A stretch of 64,000 nucleotides of DNA from Arcicella gelida (GTDB lineage: Bacteria > Bacteroidota > Bacteroidia > Cytophagales > Spirosomataceae). The stretch is taken from positions 310,001 through 374,000 of the forward strand of contig NZ_JAYGIL010000003.1 of NCBI RefSeq assembly GCF_034931025.1. Reading direction: 5' to 3'. This document shows, in pieces, positions 46,135 to 55,029 of this stretch; the first letter of the stretch is position 1; each line of letters begins with the position of its first letter. The position numbers and the translations under genes were made by a program. The notes under the pieces are model-generated. The model was not told the DNA's origin, ran no database searches, and was given only the letters and a program-made list of their open reading frames with translations.

Positions 46135-46386
46135 CTATTTTAAATCTCGTGATTTAATCGCTACTTCAATCTGTCTTAACACAAATGAACATAGCAAAAG
46201 TGCAATAGAACTTCCGCCACAAAGCAATACTAAACTGGAATCGTTGTATTTGAAAATGGAATAGCTTAGACCAAAAAGTACAATCAGCGTAGTAATTGAG
46301 AGGATAATGACAAAAGCCTTAAATTTTTTGTGTTTAGCTTGTAGTTCTTCTAAGGTTAAATGATCAAATTTTAGGTTCTCTTTCAT
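46135..46386 (-). CDS. small two-helix membrane protein
   Basis: Hypothetical protein of 83 residues. It starts MKENLKFDHLTLEELQAKHKK, with charged ends and two membrane helices (about 23-44 and 50-71). No family recognised. The ATG at 46384-46386 is unambiguous. It shares direction with the small gene at 46511 and lies next to the REP array. Confidence 0.65.
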   Translation of the reverse strand: MKENLKFDHLTLEELQAKHKKFKAFVIILSITTLIVLFGLSYSIFKYNDSSLVLLCGGSSIALLLCSFVLRQIEVAIKSRDLK

Positions 46387-46510
46387 GTTAATTATTTTGG
46401 TTTAAATGATTTAGTTTTCCTTCATACTACGTCATATATTTTGTGCTTTAACCCAGCAACTTATATTATTGTCTGTAGAAATAAGAGTGATTTTTGTATG
46501 CTTAAATATA

Positions 46511-46750
46511 CTAAATCAAATGCAGAGAATGGTGCAAAATAGTATAAAATGTCATCATTAACATTGCACCAACACCAAATAATAATATCAACCCAATAAT
46601 CCAAAGTATTAAAATCATACCTGCTTGGGCATAAGAATCTTCGGATTCATCAGCCAATACTTTTTGAACCTTTTGGACATTTCTGTACCGAATAAACAGA
46701 AAGACTCTGCCTAACAGAGAAAGAAAGATGTCTTTGATTAAATCGTTCAT
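46511..46750 (-). CDS. small membrane protein
   Basis: Hypothetical protein of 79 residues with an N-terminal amphipathic stretch (MNDLIKDIFLSLLGRVFLFIRYR) and one strong helix GMILILWIIGLILLFGVGAMLMM. Function unknown. Reading frame and composition match neighbours. A family 1 REP (46760-46790) lies in its upstream region. Confidence 0.6.
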   Translation of the reverse strand: MNDLIKDIFLSLLGRVFLFIRYRNVQKVQKVLADESEDSYAQAGMILILWIIGLILLFGVGAMLMMTFYTILHHSLHLI

Positions 46751-46759
46751 TGAGTACTT

Positions 46760-46790
46760 TCGCCGTTATCCCGTGTCTTCACGAACGACT
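46760..46790. repeat. REP, family 1 copy
   Basis: CGCCGTTATCCCGTGTCTTC then ACGAACGACT matches the flank and right arm of the RAYT-1 hairpins; the left arm is eroded. Located in the 263-bp gap before the GAF/HisKA gene, which shows nothing else. Confidence 0.65.
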
Positions 46791-47013
46791 ATTTGTTGAC
46801 TGTGGTAGTGTAATGATTTATCTATCAAAAGTTAGTGGAAATATAGTCTCGGCAAAGGAAAATAAAGCTAAAAAAGTAAACCGAAACGCTACGTTTAACG
46901 TAAATTTAAGAGAATTGCTTTTAGTTTAATTAATACAAGCACTCATAAAAAGGCTTTACTAATAATCTTCAGCAACAATATTCATACATCAGCATCAAAA
47001 GACTAGATAGAAA

Positions 47014-47745
47014 ATGGTTATTAAAAAAGATAGTATCGAAAAAGATAGACTTAAAGAAGTACGTCGATTTTTAAAATTAGATTTTAGTAAATCATCAGAT
47101 TTTCAGGATATTGTTGACCTTGCTGCACTGCTATGCGAAAAACCTGTAGCACTGATTACTATTTTAGATGAAGATGTAAATTGGATAAAAGTAAGGTCGG
47201 GTGTTGAATATGAAGTAATGCCAAGAGAAACGTCTTTTTGTCAATATGGTATTCAACAAGATGAAATTTTAATCATACCCGATGCTACTAAAGATTATCG
47301 TTTTGATGATAATCCGTTGGTACAATCAAACCCTCATGTACGTTTTTATGCAGGAGCACCATTGATTTTAAATAATGGATTAAAACTTGGAACGCTTTGT
47401 TTGTTTGATTTAAAACCAAATAAAATTACCCCATTACAAGAGAAAACTCTCTCCATTCTTTCAAGACAAGTTACTTACCTAATGGAATTAAAATTAGGAC
47501 AAGCTTTATTAAAAAAACAATTAGAAGAAACAGAAGCTAAGAATAAGGCTTTAAGAAAAATTGCCTTTATGCAATCGCATGATATCAGACATCCTCTATC
47601 ATCAATTATGTGTTTAGTTAATTTAGTAAAAGATGGTATTCATCCTGTAGATGAGCATTGGTTAGGAATGATTACGGAGGCAACCGATACTTTAGATAAT
47701 AAAATCAAGGCGATTGTTAATGAAACTGCTGCCGATAGAAGCTGA
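47014..47745 (+). CDS. GAF-domain HisKA protein lacking an ATPase domain
   Basis: Cytoplasmic protein of 243 residues. A GAF domain spans about 20-165 (DLAALLCEKPVALITILDEDVNWIKVRSG, FYAGAPLILNNGLKLGTLCLFD), followed by an H-box helix pair IAFMQSHDIRHPLSSIMCLVNLV. The protein then stops at ...IVNETAADRS, with no HATPase_c. The His, Asp and Pro of the H-box are intact. It parallels the protein at 23976 and may pass phosphate or pair with a full kinase. Confidence 0.86.
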   Translation: MVIKKDSIEKDRLKEVRRFLKLDFSKSSDFQDIVDLAALLCEKPVALITILDEDVNWIKVRSGVEYEVMPRETSFCQYGIQQDEILIIPDATKDYRFDDNPLVQSNPHVRFYAGAPLILNNGLKLGTLCLFDLKPNKITPLQEKTLSILSRQVTYLMELKLGQALLKKQLEETEAKNKALRKIAFMQSHDIRHPLSSIMCLVNLVKDGIHPVDEHWLGMITEATDTLDNKIKAIVNETAADRS

Positions 47746-47774
47746 GAGTAAGCTAACGAACTTTGGCACAAAAA

Positions 47775-47839
47775 ACTCATGGCATGACTTATCAAATAAT
47801 GCTGAGTAAAACCAGTCTATCGTCAGTCATGCCATGAGT
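47775..47839. repeat. 15-bp inverted repeat with a 35-base spacer
   Basis: ACTCATGGCATGACT (47775-47789) and its exact reverse complement AGTCATGCCATGAGT (47825-47839). The interior contains a second partial pairing. It follows the GAF/HisKA gene and may be a terminator-like stem or a protein-binding site. Confidence 0.6.
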
Positions 47840-47982
47840 GATTATTTAGCACCATTTTTTTCCATTGCTTTCAAGCTTTATGTAAGGTTGATTTTGACAA
47901 TTTTGAATCCTATACTTATTGATTTGCTTACTCAAATGTAAATAAACATTCAATTCTTTATATTATCAGTAATAAAAAAGAA

Positions 47983-48006
47983 GTTCGTGGAGACACGAAT
48001 TTCGGC
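47983..48006. repeat. REP hairpin, family 1 copy
   Basis: TTCGTG-GAGA-CACGAA (47984-47999) followed by TTTCGGC, the same core and flank as the RAYT-1 elements. It sits just downstream of the gene at 48018. Confidence 0.8.
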
Positions 48007-48017
48007 AAAGAGTGAGA

Positions 48018-48410
48018 TTAATCTATTTTACGGTTACGGGTTTCTATTCTTTTTTGTAGGATGTCAAACTTAATTTCTAAAGGCTTGATACTGTTTTCAA
48101 TTTCAAGTATACTTGCATTATTAATTTGTAATTTTTCAAAATTAAGTTCAGAGTTATCTTTTAAGATTATATTTTGCTCTCTTAATCTTTTAATCTCCTT
48201 CCATTTTGGGATTAAAATAATACATAGTTCGGAAAATAGTTGTCTGTCGTCCCTTACCTTGACAAGCTCATTCTTAGCATTTTCAAATAATTCTTTTGGG
48301 AACTTTTCGTCAAAAACAAGCTCTGCAATGATTTCCAGTGAGTTTTTCCCATCAATTTCTTGGGTCTGTAAAGAATCGATAAGTTCTTTTTTTGTAAATT
48401 CTTTAGACAT
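48018..48410 (-). CDS. hypothetical coiled-coil-rich protein
   Basis: Protein of 130 residues, not recognised. It begins MSKEFTKKELIDSLQTQEI and is rich in charged helices, with heptad-like runs toward the C-terminus (EIKRLREQNIILKDNSELNFEKLQ, IKPLEIKFDILQKRIE). No signal or membrane segment. Single gene; a family 1 REP is right after its stop. Confidence 0.65.
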   Translation of the reverse strand: MSKEFTKKELIDSLQTQEIDGKNSLEIIAELVFDEKFPKELFENAKNELVKVRDDRQLFSELCIILIPKWKEIKRLREQNIILKDNSELNFEKLQINNASILEIENSIKPLEIKFDILQKRIETRNRKID

Positions 48411-48652
48411 TTTTTATTTATTTGAATAATATTATGACTACAAGTAATTAAGTCGTCAATTTTTTTTTGATGTTTATTAGATTATTCCAAGTAGAAGCCC
48501 CGCTTTAAATAGAACAGGTTAAAATATATAGATTGACTCAATTGTCATTAGTGTCTTATCACATAATTATTTAATGACTTTTGCGATACATTTATTATTA
48601 TTTGGAGTCAAAAAGAAGTTCAAAGAGGGACAAACTTTAGCAAAATATATTT

Positions 48653-49390
48653 CTATTTCCTTTCTTCTTTTTCTTTGTTGAAATATGAACCTGTCTCAAC
48701 TTTTGAAGCATAAAAGTTAAAAAACAACCCTACAAAAGCAAAAAACAAAATAACTTGTGATACTGCTAAAAATTGTCCTAATGTTGTTTTTGGATAAATA
48801 TCTCCATAACCAACTGTCGCTGTAGTAATGAAACTATAATAAACTGCTTCAAAGTTATTTGTTAACTGTCTGTTGAAAAAGTTTTTGTTAGTTAAATCAC
48901 AATACGAATAAATTACTGCAAAATTTAAAGCTATTTCTATGTAATTGTAAAATAAGTTTATTAAAGATCTTTTGTAAGTTACAGGCTTGGTATTTAAGTC
49001 TGCACAAAAAATAAGATAATTCAAATATATTAAAGTGTCAAGTAGTAAATAAGCTGATAGACATGGTGTCCACCAATGGTTTGTTTGGTTGAAATAAAGT
49101 AAAATAATTGGAGAAGCCAATTTTGATAAAACTAAAATTTCCACTCCGATTTTTCTTCCTTGAAATCCAAACCAACCGGATACATGTCTAACATAAAGTC
49201 CAATAGAAATAAATTGAAAAAGCGTTAAGAATAGTCTATAAATTCGTTCAATACCAAAGTCTTTGTATGTTTCATTTTTCCAAAGACGTTTTAAGTTTTT
49301 GACTTGGTTCTGAAATGCAGGATTAAGTTTTCTATCAATAGAATAACTTCCTAAAAATAATGTCTTTATAAAATTTGATTTTTTTCTCAT
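48653..49390 (-). CDS. potassium channel family protein
   Basis: Membrane protein of 245 residues with about five to six helices and a pore loop. The selectivity filter is SFITTATVGYGDIYPKT (Thr192-Val-Gly-Tyr-Gly-Asp197), followed by the last helix AVSQVILFFAFVGLFFNFYAS. No RCK domain is attached, so gating differs from Kch-type channels. N-terminal helices (SGWFGFQGRK, LSKLASPIILLYF) could be a degenerate voltage-sensor-like unit. Confidence 0.88.
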   Translation of the reverse strand: MRKKSNFIKTLFLGSYSIDRKLNPAFQNQVKNLKRLWKNETYKDFGIERIYRLFLTLFQFISIGLYVRHVSGWFGFQGRKIGVEILVLSKLASPIILLYFNQTNHWWTPCLSAYLLLDTLIYLNYLIFCADLNTKPVTYKRSLINLFYNYIEIALNFAVIYSYCDLTNKNFFNRQLTNNFEAVYYSFITTATVGYGDIYPKTTLGQFLAVSQVILFFAFVGLFFNFYASKVETGSYFNKEKEERK

Positions 49391-49714
49391 TTAAGATGTT
49401 ATCTTGGGTTACTGCTAATTCATTAATATGTAAAGACTTTACAATATTTTTTGTCTTGTTAAAAAATAACTGCTATCTCTTACGTTTATTCGTGAATATA
49501 CCAGTGACTGCAATCCACCCCCAACTTACCTAAACCCCACATACTTCCCAAATTATCATACGATAATTCCTCAAAAACTTATTAAACGGTAAATCGTCCT
49601 CAAAACATAACCTTGTTACTCAACAATAAAACGCCTCAATCTTGCATCACTTTTAAGCAAGATTTCAAGAAAATAGATTCACTTTAATCGCTTACTATGA
49701 TGACTGTATTTGTC
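49391..49714. other. gene-free stretch before the 21-bp array
   Basis: No ORF, hairpin or RNA gene seen. A C-rich segment near 49515-49555 stands out from the AT-rich background and faintly resembles the 58-bp repeat at 8.8 kb in composition, not in sequence. Confidence 0.5.
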
Positions 49715-50035
49715 ATTTTGTAAGCTTACAATAAAGTTTTGTTGACTTACAATGAAGCATTGTAAGTCAACAAAATTATTTTGCATGGTTGCAAAACTTT
49801 TTTGTAAGCTTACAATAACATTTTGTTGGCTTAAAAATTACATTGTAAGTCAACAAAACTATTTTGCATGTTTACAAAATTTCATTGTAAACAAACAAAA
49901 TTCCATTGTAAGCTTGCAAAACTATTTTGCATGGTTACAAAACTTCATTGTAAACAAACAAAATGTCATTGCATTCTTACAATATTCCATTGTTGACTTG
50001 CAGAGAAGCGTTTGCAACCTGCAACATTCTTATGT
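49715..50035. repeat. 21-bp periodic array of near-palindromes
   Basis: About fifteen units of 21 bp, each with the pattern TTGTAAGYNNACAA or variants: TTGTAAGCTTACAA at 49718-49731 is a perfect 14-bp palindrome, and TTGTAAGTCAACAA and TTGCATGGTTGCAA follow in phase. Spacing stays at two helical turns, so all units face the same side of DNA. It ends about 120 bp upstream of a possible sigma-54 promoter for the efflux operon. It is open in one frame, but I judge the peptide an artefact. Confidence 0.8.
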
Positions 50036-50154
50036 TTGTCATCAATTTTTCTTCTTAAACCTTCCCCGTTCTTTCTCGCACAAACTGTGCTAAATCGCAC
50101 ATTTATTGTATTTTATATTTTGTTTAATTTGCTGATATTCAATGTATTATTGTT

Positions 50155-50170
50155 TGGCATTGTCTTTGGA
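50155..50170 (+). promoter_or_regulatory. candidate sigma-54 (-24/-12) promoter of the efflux operon
   Basis: TTGGCATTGTCTTTGGAA has GG and G at the -24/-12 spacing with TGGCA at -24 and TTTG near -12 (consensus TTGC). It lies 27 bp before the ATG of the adaptor gene, and an NtrC-type regulator is encoded in the same operon. The -12 GC is changed to GG. Confidence 0.4.
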
Positions 50171-50196
50171 ATACTAATAGCAAATCTAATAAAATT

Positions 50197-51447
50197 ATGG
50201 ATAAAGAAATTTCTCAAAACCTGATTAAACAACGTAAATCTAAAAAATGGTTTATTGGTCTTTCGCTGGTGTTTGCCTTGCTTGTGTTGTTGTATTTTTT
50301 TAGAAACTCGCTTCAATCTTCTTTAGAGGCTTCTAAAATCAGAACGGCGGTGGCTGAAATTGGTAGTGTGGAAAATACTTTAACGGCTTCGGGCGAAGTA
50401 ATTCCTGCTTTTGAACAAAGCATTAGCAGTCCAATAAAAGCGAGTATCAAAAAGGTGTTTTTTAGCACGGGTGCTGCTGTAAAGGCTGGTCAGCCGATTA
50501 TGGATTTGGATAAATCGCTGACGCTTATCGAACTGGAAAAGCTCAAAGACCAATTGGCTTTGAAACAAAATAGCATCGGAAAACTCAAAATGGATTTGGA
50601 TAAAAAAATCTATGATTCCGACATCAGCGACAAAATAAAATCGCTAACTATCAACCGTCTGAGAGCTGATTTGGAAGATACCAAACGCCTGCAAAAAGTG
50701 GGCGGACGCACACAAGAAGATGTCACCAAAGCCGAAAACATCTTGAAAATTGCTGAACTGGAAAAGGCTCAATTAGAAAACGAATTGAATTATCATCGCA
50801 AATCTGTGGGGGCAAATGTCCGTGAGTCGGAATTGAATGCTGAAATTGAAAGTAAGAATTTAAAAGAATTACAGCATAAAATCACGATGGCGGATATTGT
50901 TGCCGACCGTGCGGGCGTGCTTACTTGGGTAAATGATAAAATTGGTTCTGCCGTCAATGAAGGTGAAATGTTGGCAAAATTGGCTGATTTAGGCAGTTTT
51001 CGGGTAGAAGGTTCTTGTTCTGATGCCTATTCCGACCAATTGAAAGTGGGTATTCCCGTCATTGTAAAAGTCAACGAAATCAGTTTGCGTGGCATAGTCG
51101 TACAAATAAAACCTTCGGTAGCCAATGGCATTGTACAATTTTCAATTGCTTTAGACGACAATAAACACGCTTCACTTCGCCCCAATATGAAAGTAGAAGT
51201 GTTTATCGTCACCAATCGCATCGCCAATGCCGTGCGTGTTGCCAATGGCCCTGCATTTAATGGCAAAAGAAAAACATCAGTATTTGTCTTGGAAAAGGGC
51301 ATTGCCAAAAGGAGGGAAATAGAAATTGGTTTGTCGAATTTTGATTTTGTAGAAATCAAAAGTGGCATTCAAGCAGGCGAAAAAGTGATTATTTCGGATT
51401 TGAGCCAATACGAACATTTGCAGGAAATTAAAATTGAACAACGATGA
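50197..51447 (+). CDS. periplasmic adaptor (HlyD/MacA-type) of an ABC efflux system
   Basis: Membrane fusion protein of 416 residues. One membrane helix (18-35), a barrel-sandwich start (TLTASGEVIPAFEQSISSPIKASIKKVF), a long alpha-helical hairpin (about 100-240, coiled-coil pattern), second lipoyl half (ADRAGVLTWVNDKIGSAVNEGEMLAKLAD) and a beta-barrel plus membrane-proximal domain (GLSNFDFVEIKSGIQAGEKVIISDL). It should link the inner-membrane transporter with TolC. The next gene overlaps by four bases (ATGA). First gene of the efflux operon. Confidence 0.93.
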   Translation: MDKEISQNLIKQRKSKKWFIGLSLVFALLVLLYFFRNSLQSSLEASKIRTAVAEIGSVENTLTASGEVIPAFEQSISSPIKASIKKVFFSTGAAVKAGQPIMDLDKSLTLIELEKLKDQLALKQNSIGKLKMDLDKKIYDSDISDKIKSLTINRLRADLEDTKRLQKVGGRTQEDVTKAENILKIAELEKAQLENELNYHRKSVGANVRESELNAEIESKNLKELQHKITMADIVADRAGVLTWVNDKIGSAVNEGEMLAKLADLGSFRVEGSCSDAYSDQLKVGIPVIVKVNEISLRGIVVQIKPSVANGIVQFSIALDDNKHASLRPNMKVEVFIVTNRIANAVRVANGPAFNGKRKTSVFVLEKGIAKRREIEIGLSNFDFVEIKSGIQAGEKVIISDLSQYEHLQEIKIEQR

Positions 51448-52889
51448 AAAAGATATTACTCGCTTTGTTGTTCATGGTGAATATTTGCTTTGCACAACAA
51501 ACAGCATTAAGTTTAGAAGAGGCAGTACAAATGGCAAAAGATAAATCTATCGCCGCCAAACAGGCTTCTACCCAAAAGGAAACAGATTTTTGGCGATTCA
51601 AATCTTTTCAAGCGGATTTTAAACCGCAATTGAGTTTGAGCGGTGCTTTGCCCAGTTTTACTCGTTCTTTTATTCAAGTACTGCAACCTGATGGAACGGT
51701 GGCTTTTCAGTCGGTTTCTAACAATAACTCTACTTTAACGCTTGCTTTAAGCCAAAGTATAGCCAAAACGGGCGGAACGATTTTCATTCAAAAGCAATTA
51801 CAACGCTTTGATGATTTTGAAAGAAATTCTACATTGTACAATGGCGTACCTGTGGCTTTTGGACTGAGTCAACCGCTTTTTCGATACAATCAAATGAAGT
51901 GGGACAAGCAAATTGAACCTTTGAAGTATTCAGAAAGTCAGCAGGTTTTTCTGGAATCTTTAGAAAAGGTTTCTTTAAATGTGAGTGATTATTATTTTGA
52001 TTTATTGATTGCTCAAGTGAATTTACAGATTGCCGAAAAGAACCGAAGTAATAATGATACGCTGTATAAAATTGCTTCAAAAAGGTTGGAATTGGGCAAA
52101 ATTTCAGAAAATGACATTTTACAATTGCGTTTGTCGGTGCTAAATGCCCAAAAAGATTTGGCTTCTGCCAAGCAACAAGCAGAAGTAGCGACTTTGCAAT
52201 TGAAAGCATATATTGGTTACAGAGAAGAAAATAAGTTTGATTTGGCGATTCCTTTTCAGATTAAAAACTTTGAAATTGATGCCCAGAAAGCCATTCAAGC
52301 GGCTTTGGGAAGTCGCTCGGATGCGATTGCTTTTAGAAGAAGAATCCTTGAAGCCGAAAGAGATTTGAATAAAGCCAAAGCAGAAAATGGTTTGAATGCC
52401 AATTTGAATGTGGCTTTTGGTTTGTCGAATCGAGGCACAAAACCTTTGGATATTTACAAAAATGCCCAAGACCGTGAATTTGTAGAAATTCAGTTTACTT
52501 TGCCTATCATGGATTGGGGAAGGTCGAAAGCCCGAACAGAAACCGCAAAAGCGAATTTACAACTCACACAGCAAAGCGTAGAACAAGACAAGCTGACCTT
52601 CGAGCAGCAGATTTATACCCAAGTAACACTTTTTGAAATGTTACAAAAACAAGTAAAGCTGACGGCAGAAACCGATGAAATTGCTACCAAACGGTATCAA
52701 ATTGCCCAAGACAGGTACATTTTAGCCGATTTGAGTATTACAGATTTGGGTATTGCTTTGCAAGAAAAAGACCGAGCTAAACGAGATTATATCGTTGCTC
52801 TTAGAGATTACTGGCGTGCATATTATACTTTACGATATTATACTTTATACGATTTTGAATTAAATGAATCTTTAAATCTTAGAAAATAA
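51444..52889 (+). CDS. TolC family outer-membrane efflux protein
   Basis: Outer-membrane channel of 481 residues. Signal peptide MKKILLALLFMVNICFAQ, then two repeats of an OEP domain: LSLEEAVQMAKDKSIAAKQAS in the first half and AIQAALGSRSDAIAFRRRILEAE in the second, with long coiled-coil helices. The C-terminus ends DLSITDLGIALQEKDRAKRDYIVALRDYWRAYYTLR, typical for TolC-like proteins of Bacteroidota. It forms the exit duct of the MacAB-like pump. Confidence 0.93.
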   Translation: MKKILLALLFMVNICFAQQTALSLEEAVQMAKDKSIAAKQASTQKETDFWRFKSFQADFKPQLSLSGALPSFTRSFIQVLQPDGTVAFQSVSNNNSTLTLALSQSIAKTGGTIFIQKQLQRFDDFERNSTLYNGVPVAFGLSQPLFRYNQMKWDKQIEPLKYSESQQVFLESLEKVSLNVSDYYFDLLIAQVNLQIAEKNRSNNDTLYKIASKRLELGKISENDILQLRLSVLNAQKDLASAKQQAEVATLQLKAYIGYREENKFDLAIPFQIKNFEIDAQKAIQAALGSRSDAIAFRRRILEAERDLNKAKAENGLNANLNVAFGLSNRGTKPLDIYKNAQDREFVEIQFTLPIMDWGRSKARTETAKANLQLTQQSVEQDKLTFEQQIYTQVTLFEMLQKQVKLTAETDEIATKRYQIAQDRYILADLSITDLGIALQEKDRAKRDYIVALRDYWRAYYTLRYYTLYDFELNESLNLRK

Positions 52890-52891
52890 TC

Positions 52892-53554
52892 ATGATTAAA
52901 CTCAGCAACATCGAGAAGGTCTATCAGACCAGCAATATTGAAACATTGGCATTGAACAATATCAATATCGACATCAAAAAAGGAGAATTTGTATCTATCA
53001 TGGGACCTTCGGGCTGTGGCAAAAGTACGCTTTTGAACATCATGGGGCTTTTGGACGAACCTTCAACGGGAACAATTGCCATTGATAATAAGCCCGTTGA
53101 GAAGTTTACCGATAAAGATTTGGCGTATTTAAGAAACCAAAAAATCGGTTTTATTTTCCAAAGCTTCCATTTGATTAATGATTTATCCATTTTGGATAAT
53201 GTAGAAATTCCATTGCTTTATCGTGCTTCAACGAATAAAAGTAGGAGAGAAGCCGCCAAAGAAGCTTTAGAAAAAGTAGGCTTGAGTAATAGAATGAAAC
53301 ATTTTCCGAATCAACTTTCGGGCGGACAAAAACAGCGTGTTGCCATTGCCAGAGCCATTGTAGGAAATCCAGAAATCATTTTAGCCGATGAACCCACAGG
53401 AAATTTGGATAGTGCAATGGGGAATGAAATTTTGAACATTCTGCTACAACTCAATGCCGCAGGAAGTACCATTGTGATGGTAACACACGATGAAAACATG
53501 GCAAAGAAAACCCATCGTTTGATTCGCCTTTTCGATGGCACACAAGTATCTTAG
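52892..53554 (+). CDS. ABC transporter ATP-binding protein (LolD/MacB-type)
   Basis: ATPase of 220 residues, starts 2 bp after the TolC stop. Walker A GPSGCGKST (38-46), Q-loop FIFQSFHL, signature LSGGQKQRVAIARA, Walker B IILADEPTGNLD and switch VTHDE. The LolD/MacB subfamily is shown by the ALxNINIxI and EPTGNLD patterns. It powers the two FtsX-type permeases encoded downstream. All motifs are complete. Confidence 0.95.
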   Translation: MIKLSNIEKVYQTSNIETLALNNINIDIKKGEFVSIMGPSGCGKSTLLNIMGLLDEPSTGTIAIDNKPVEKFTDKDLAYLRNQKIGFIFQSFHLINDLSILDNVEIPLLYRASTNKSRREAAKEALEKVGLSNRMKHFPNQLSGGQKQRVAIARAIVGNPEIILADEPTGNLDSAMGNEILNILLQLNAAGSTIVMVTHDENMAKKTHRLIRLFDGTQVS

Positions 53555-53578
53555 TTTAACCTCTAAAATCTAAAAATC

Positions 53579-54823
53579 ATGTTATTCAATTATATCAAAA
53601 TAGCGTGGAAAGTCCTTCTTCGGCATCCATTCTATACTTTTATTACACTCTTTGGCATTACGCTGACGCTGACAGTGCTGATGGTGATTACTTCTTTTAT
53701 CGATCATTTAGTCGGAAGTCATTATCCAGAATACAAGAGAGATAGGTCGCTGTATATTATGAATATTGCCTTGCGAGATTCAGCTAGAACTTCCATGAAT
53801 GGCGGCCCTGTTTCTTATAATTTTATTAAGGAACATTTAAAAACCTTGAAGACACCCGAAAAAGTAGGTTTTTCAACGATGATTAGTTCGGCTAATTCCT
53901 ATTTGAATGGAAGAAGAATTAAAGTAAGTACGAAGTTTTGTGATGCTACTTTTTGGGAAGTAACCGACTATGAATTTTTAGAAGGAAAGCCTTTTAATGA
54001 ACAAAATATTGCCAATGGCGAACACGTAGTAGTGATTACAGATGCCATGAAAAAACAGTATTTTGAGGACGAAACTGCTTCTGCCATTGGCAAGAGTATT
54101 GAAATTGACAACGAGAAATTCAAAGTAATTGGTGTAGTAAAATCTGCACCTGTTACTCGTATTATGACTTTTTCCGATGTGTTTTTTCCTTATAATTTGC
54201 CTAAAAGTAATTATCAATCCAAAGGCTTACAAGGTAGTTTTACCGCAATTATTTTGGCAAAAAACAAAAGCGATTTCAAAGCAATTCAAGATGAATTTGA
54301 CGCTTCTGTCAGAAGAATTCCTTTGCCTATTATGAGTTGGGGAAATAGATTTGATATTATCGACATCAAAGCACAAACCTATGTAGATACTTTTTTGAAT
54401 AGTTTTACAAGAGATGGACAACAGATTTTTCTGTACGTTGGTATTTTCTTTATTGTATTGATGTTGATGGGTTTGCCTGCTATCAACTTAGTGAATTTGA
54501 ATGTGAGTAGAATCATGGAAAGGGCTTCAGAAATTGGTATTCGTAAAGCTTTTGGCGCACCTTCCAGTTCTTTAGCTTGGCAGTTTATTATTGAAAATAT
54601 CTTTATTACGATGATTGGCGGTTCGTTTGCTTTGATACTTACCCTCATCATTATCAGTATTTTCAATGACAGCGGACTCATTCTTCATGCCGATTTGAGT
54701 ATCAATTTTAGTGTATTTGGCGTGAGTTTATTGGTTTGTTTGATTTTTGGTTTGCTTTCAGGCGTAGTCCCCGCCCTCAGAATGTCGAAAATGAAAGTAA
54801 TTGATGCTTTGAAAAGTTCTTAG
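53579..54823 (+). CDS. ABC transporter permease (FtsX/MacB-type), first copy
   Basis: Permease of 414 residues with one N-terminal membrane helix (about 18-40), a periplasmic MacB_PCD domain (45-275) and three C-terminal helices in an FtsX fold (RIMERASEIGIRKAFGAPSSSLAWQFIIEN is the coupling helix). MacB-type pumps transport by mechanotransmission rather than by passing substrate through the membrane. It works with the second permease at 55158; the two probably form a heterodimer, since they differ strongly in sequence. Confidence 0.93.
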   Translation: MLFNYIKIAWKVLLRHPFYTFITLFGITLTLTVLMVITSFIDHLVGSHYPEYKRDRSLYIMNIALRDSARTSMNGGPVSYNFIKEHLKTLKTPEKVGFSTMISSANSYLNGRRIKVSTKFCDATFWEVTDYEFLEGKPFNEQNIANGEHVVVITDAMKKQYFEDETASAIGKSIEIDNEKFKVIGVVKSAPVTRIMTFSDVFFPYNLPKSNYQSKGLQGSFTAIILAKNKSDFKAIQDEFDASVRRIPLPIMSWGNRFDIIDIKAQTYVDTFLNSFTRDGQQIFLYVGIFFIVLMLMGLPAINLVNLNVSRIMERASEIGIRKAFGAPSSSLAWQFIIENIFITMIGGSFALILTLIIISIFNDSGLILHADLSINFSVFGVSLLVCLIFGLLSGVVPALRMSKMKVIDALKSS

Positions 54824-54829
54824 AGGCTG

Positions 54830-55029
54830 TCGGACTTCGGCTATCGGATTTCGGTCTGATTACAAGACATTTTTTGGTAATGTGTAGCGGCAAACCCTTG
54901 CGGTTGCCGTTGAACGCAGGGCAATCGCAACAGTGCAACCGCAAGGGTTGCCGTTCAACGTCGGGCAAATGCAAACGTGGAAAACGCAGGCAATCGCAAC
55001 AGGGCAACCGCAAGGGGGTGCCCCTACAA
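54830..55029. repeat. REP island, family 2 (CCCTTGCGG subtype), between the two permease genes
   Basis: GTAGCGGCAAACCCTTGCGG at 54886-54905 begins the first hairpin; inverted partners ACCGCAAGGG lie near 54938 and 55006. They are separated by GGGCAATCGCAACAG words repeated twice. The 334-bp gap also holds TCGGATTTCGG words (54830-54862) and, at 55078-55157, ACTCATTCACAACTCACAAT-type repeats. It interrupts the efflux operon. Confidence 0.8.

Noticed and set aside
45564..46264. Several ORFs inside the 45-kb array
   Set aside because: They repeat the same peptide in each unit and cover hairpins; no start or product is credible.
49752..50093. ORF of 113 codons rich in LQNF and QQN
   Set aside because: Translation of the 21-bp periodic array; a period divisible by three keeps a frame open by chance.
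50012..50224. Possible small membrane protein before the adaptor gene
   Set aside because: Overlaps the adaptor start by 28 bp, uses the end of the repeat array, and lies over the promoter candidate.
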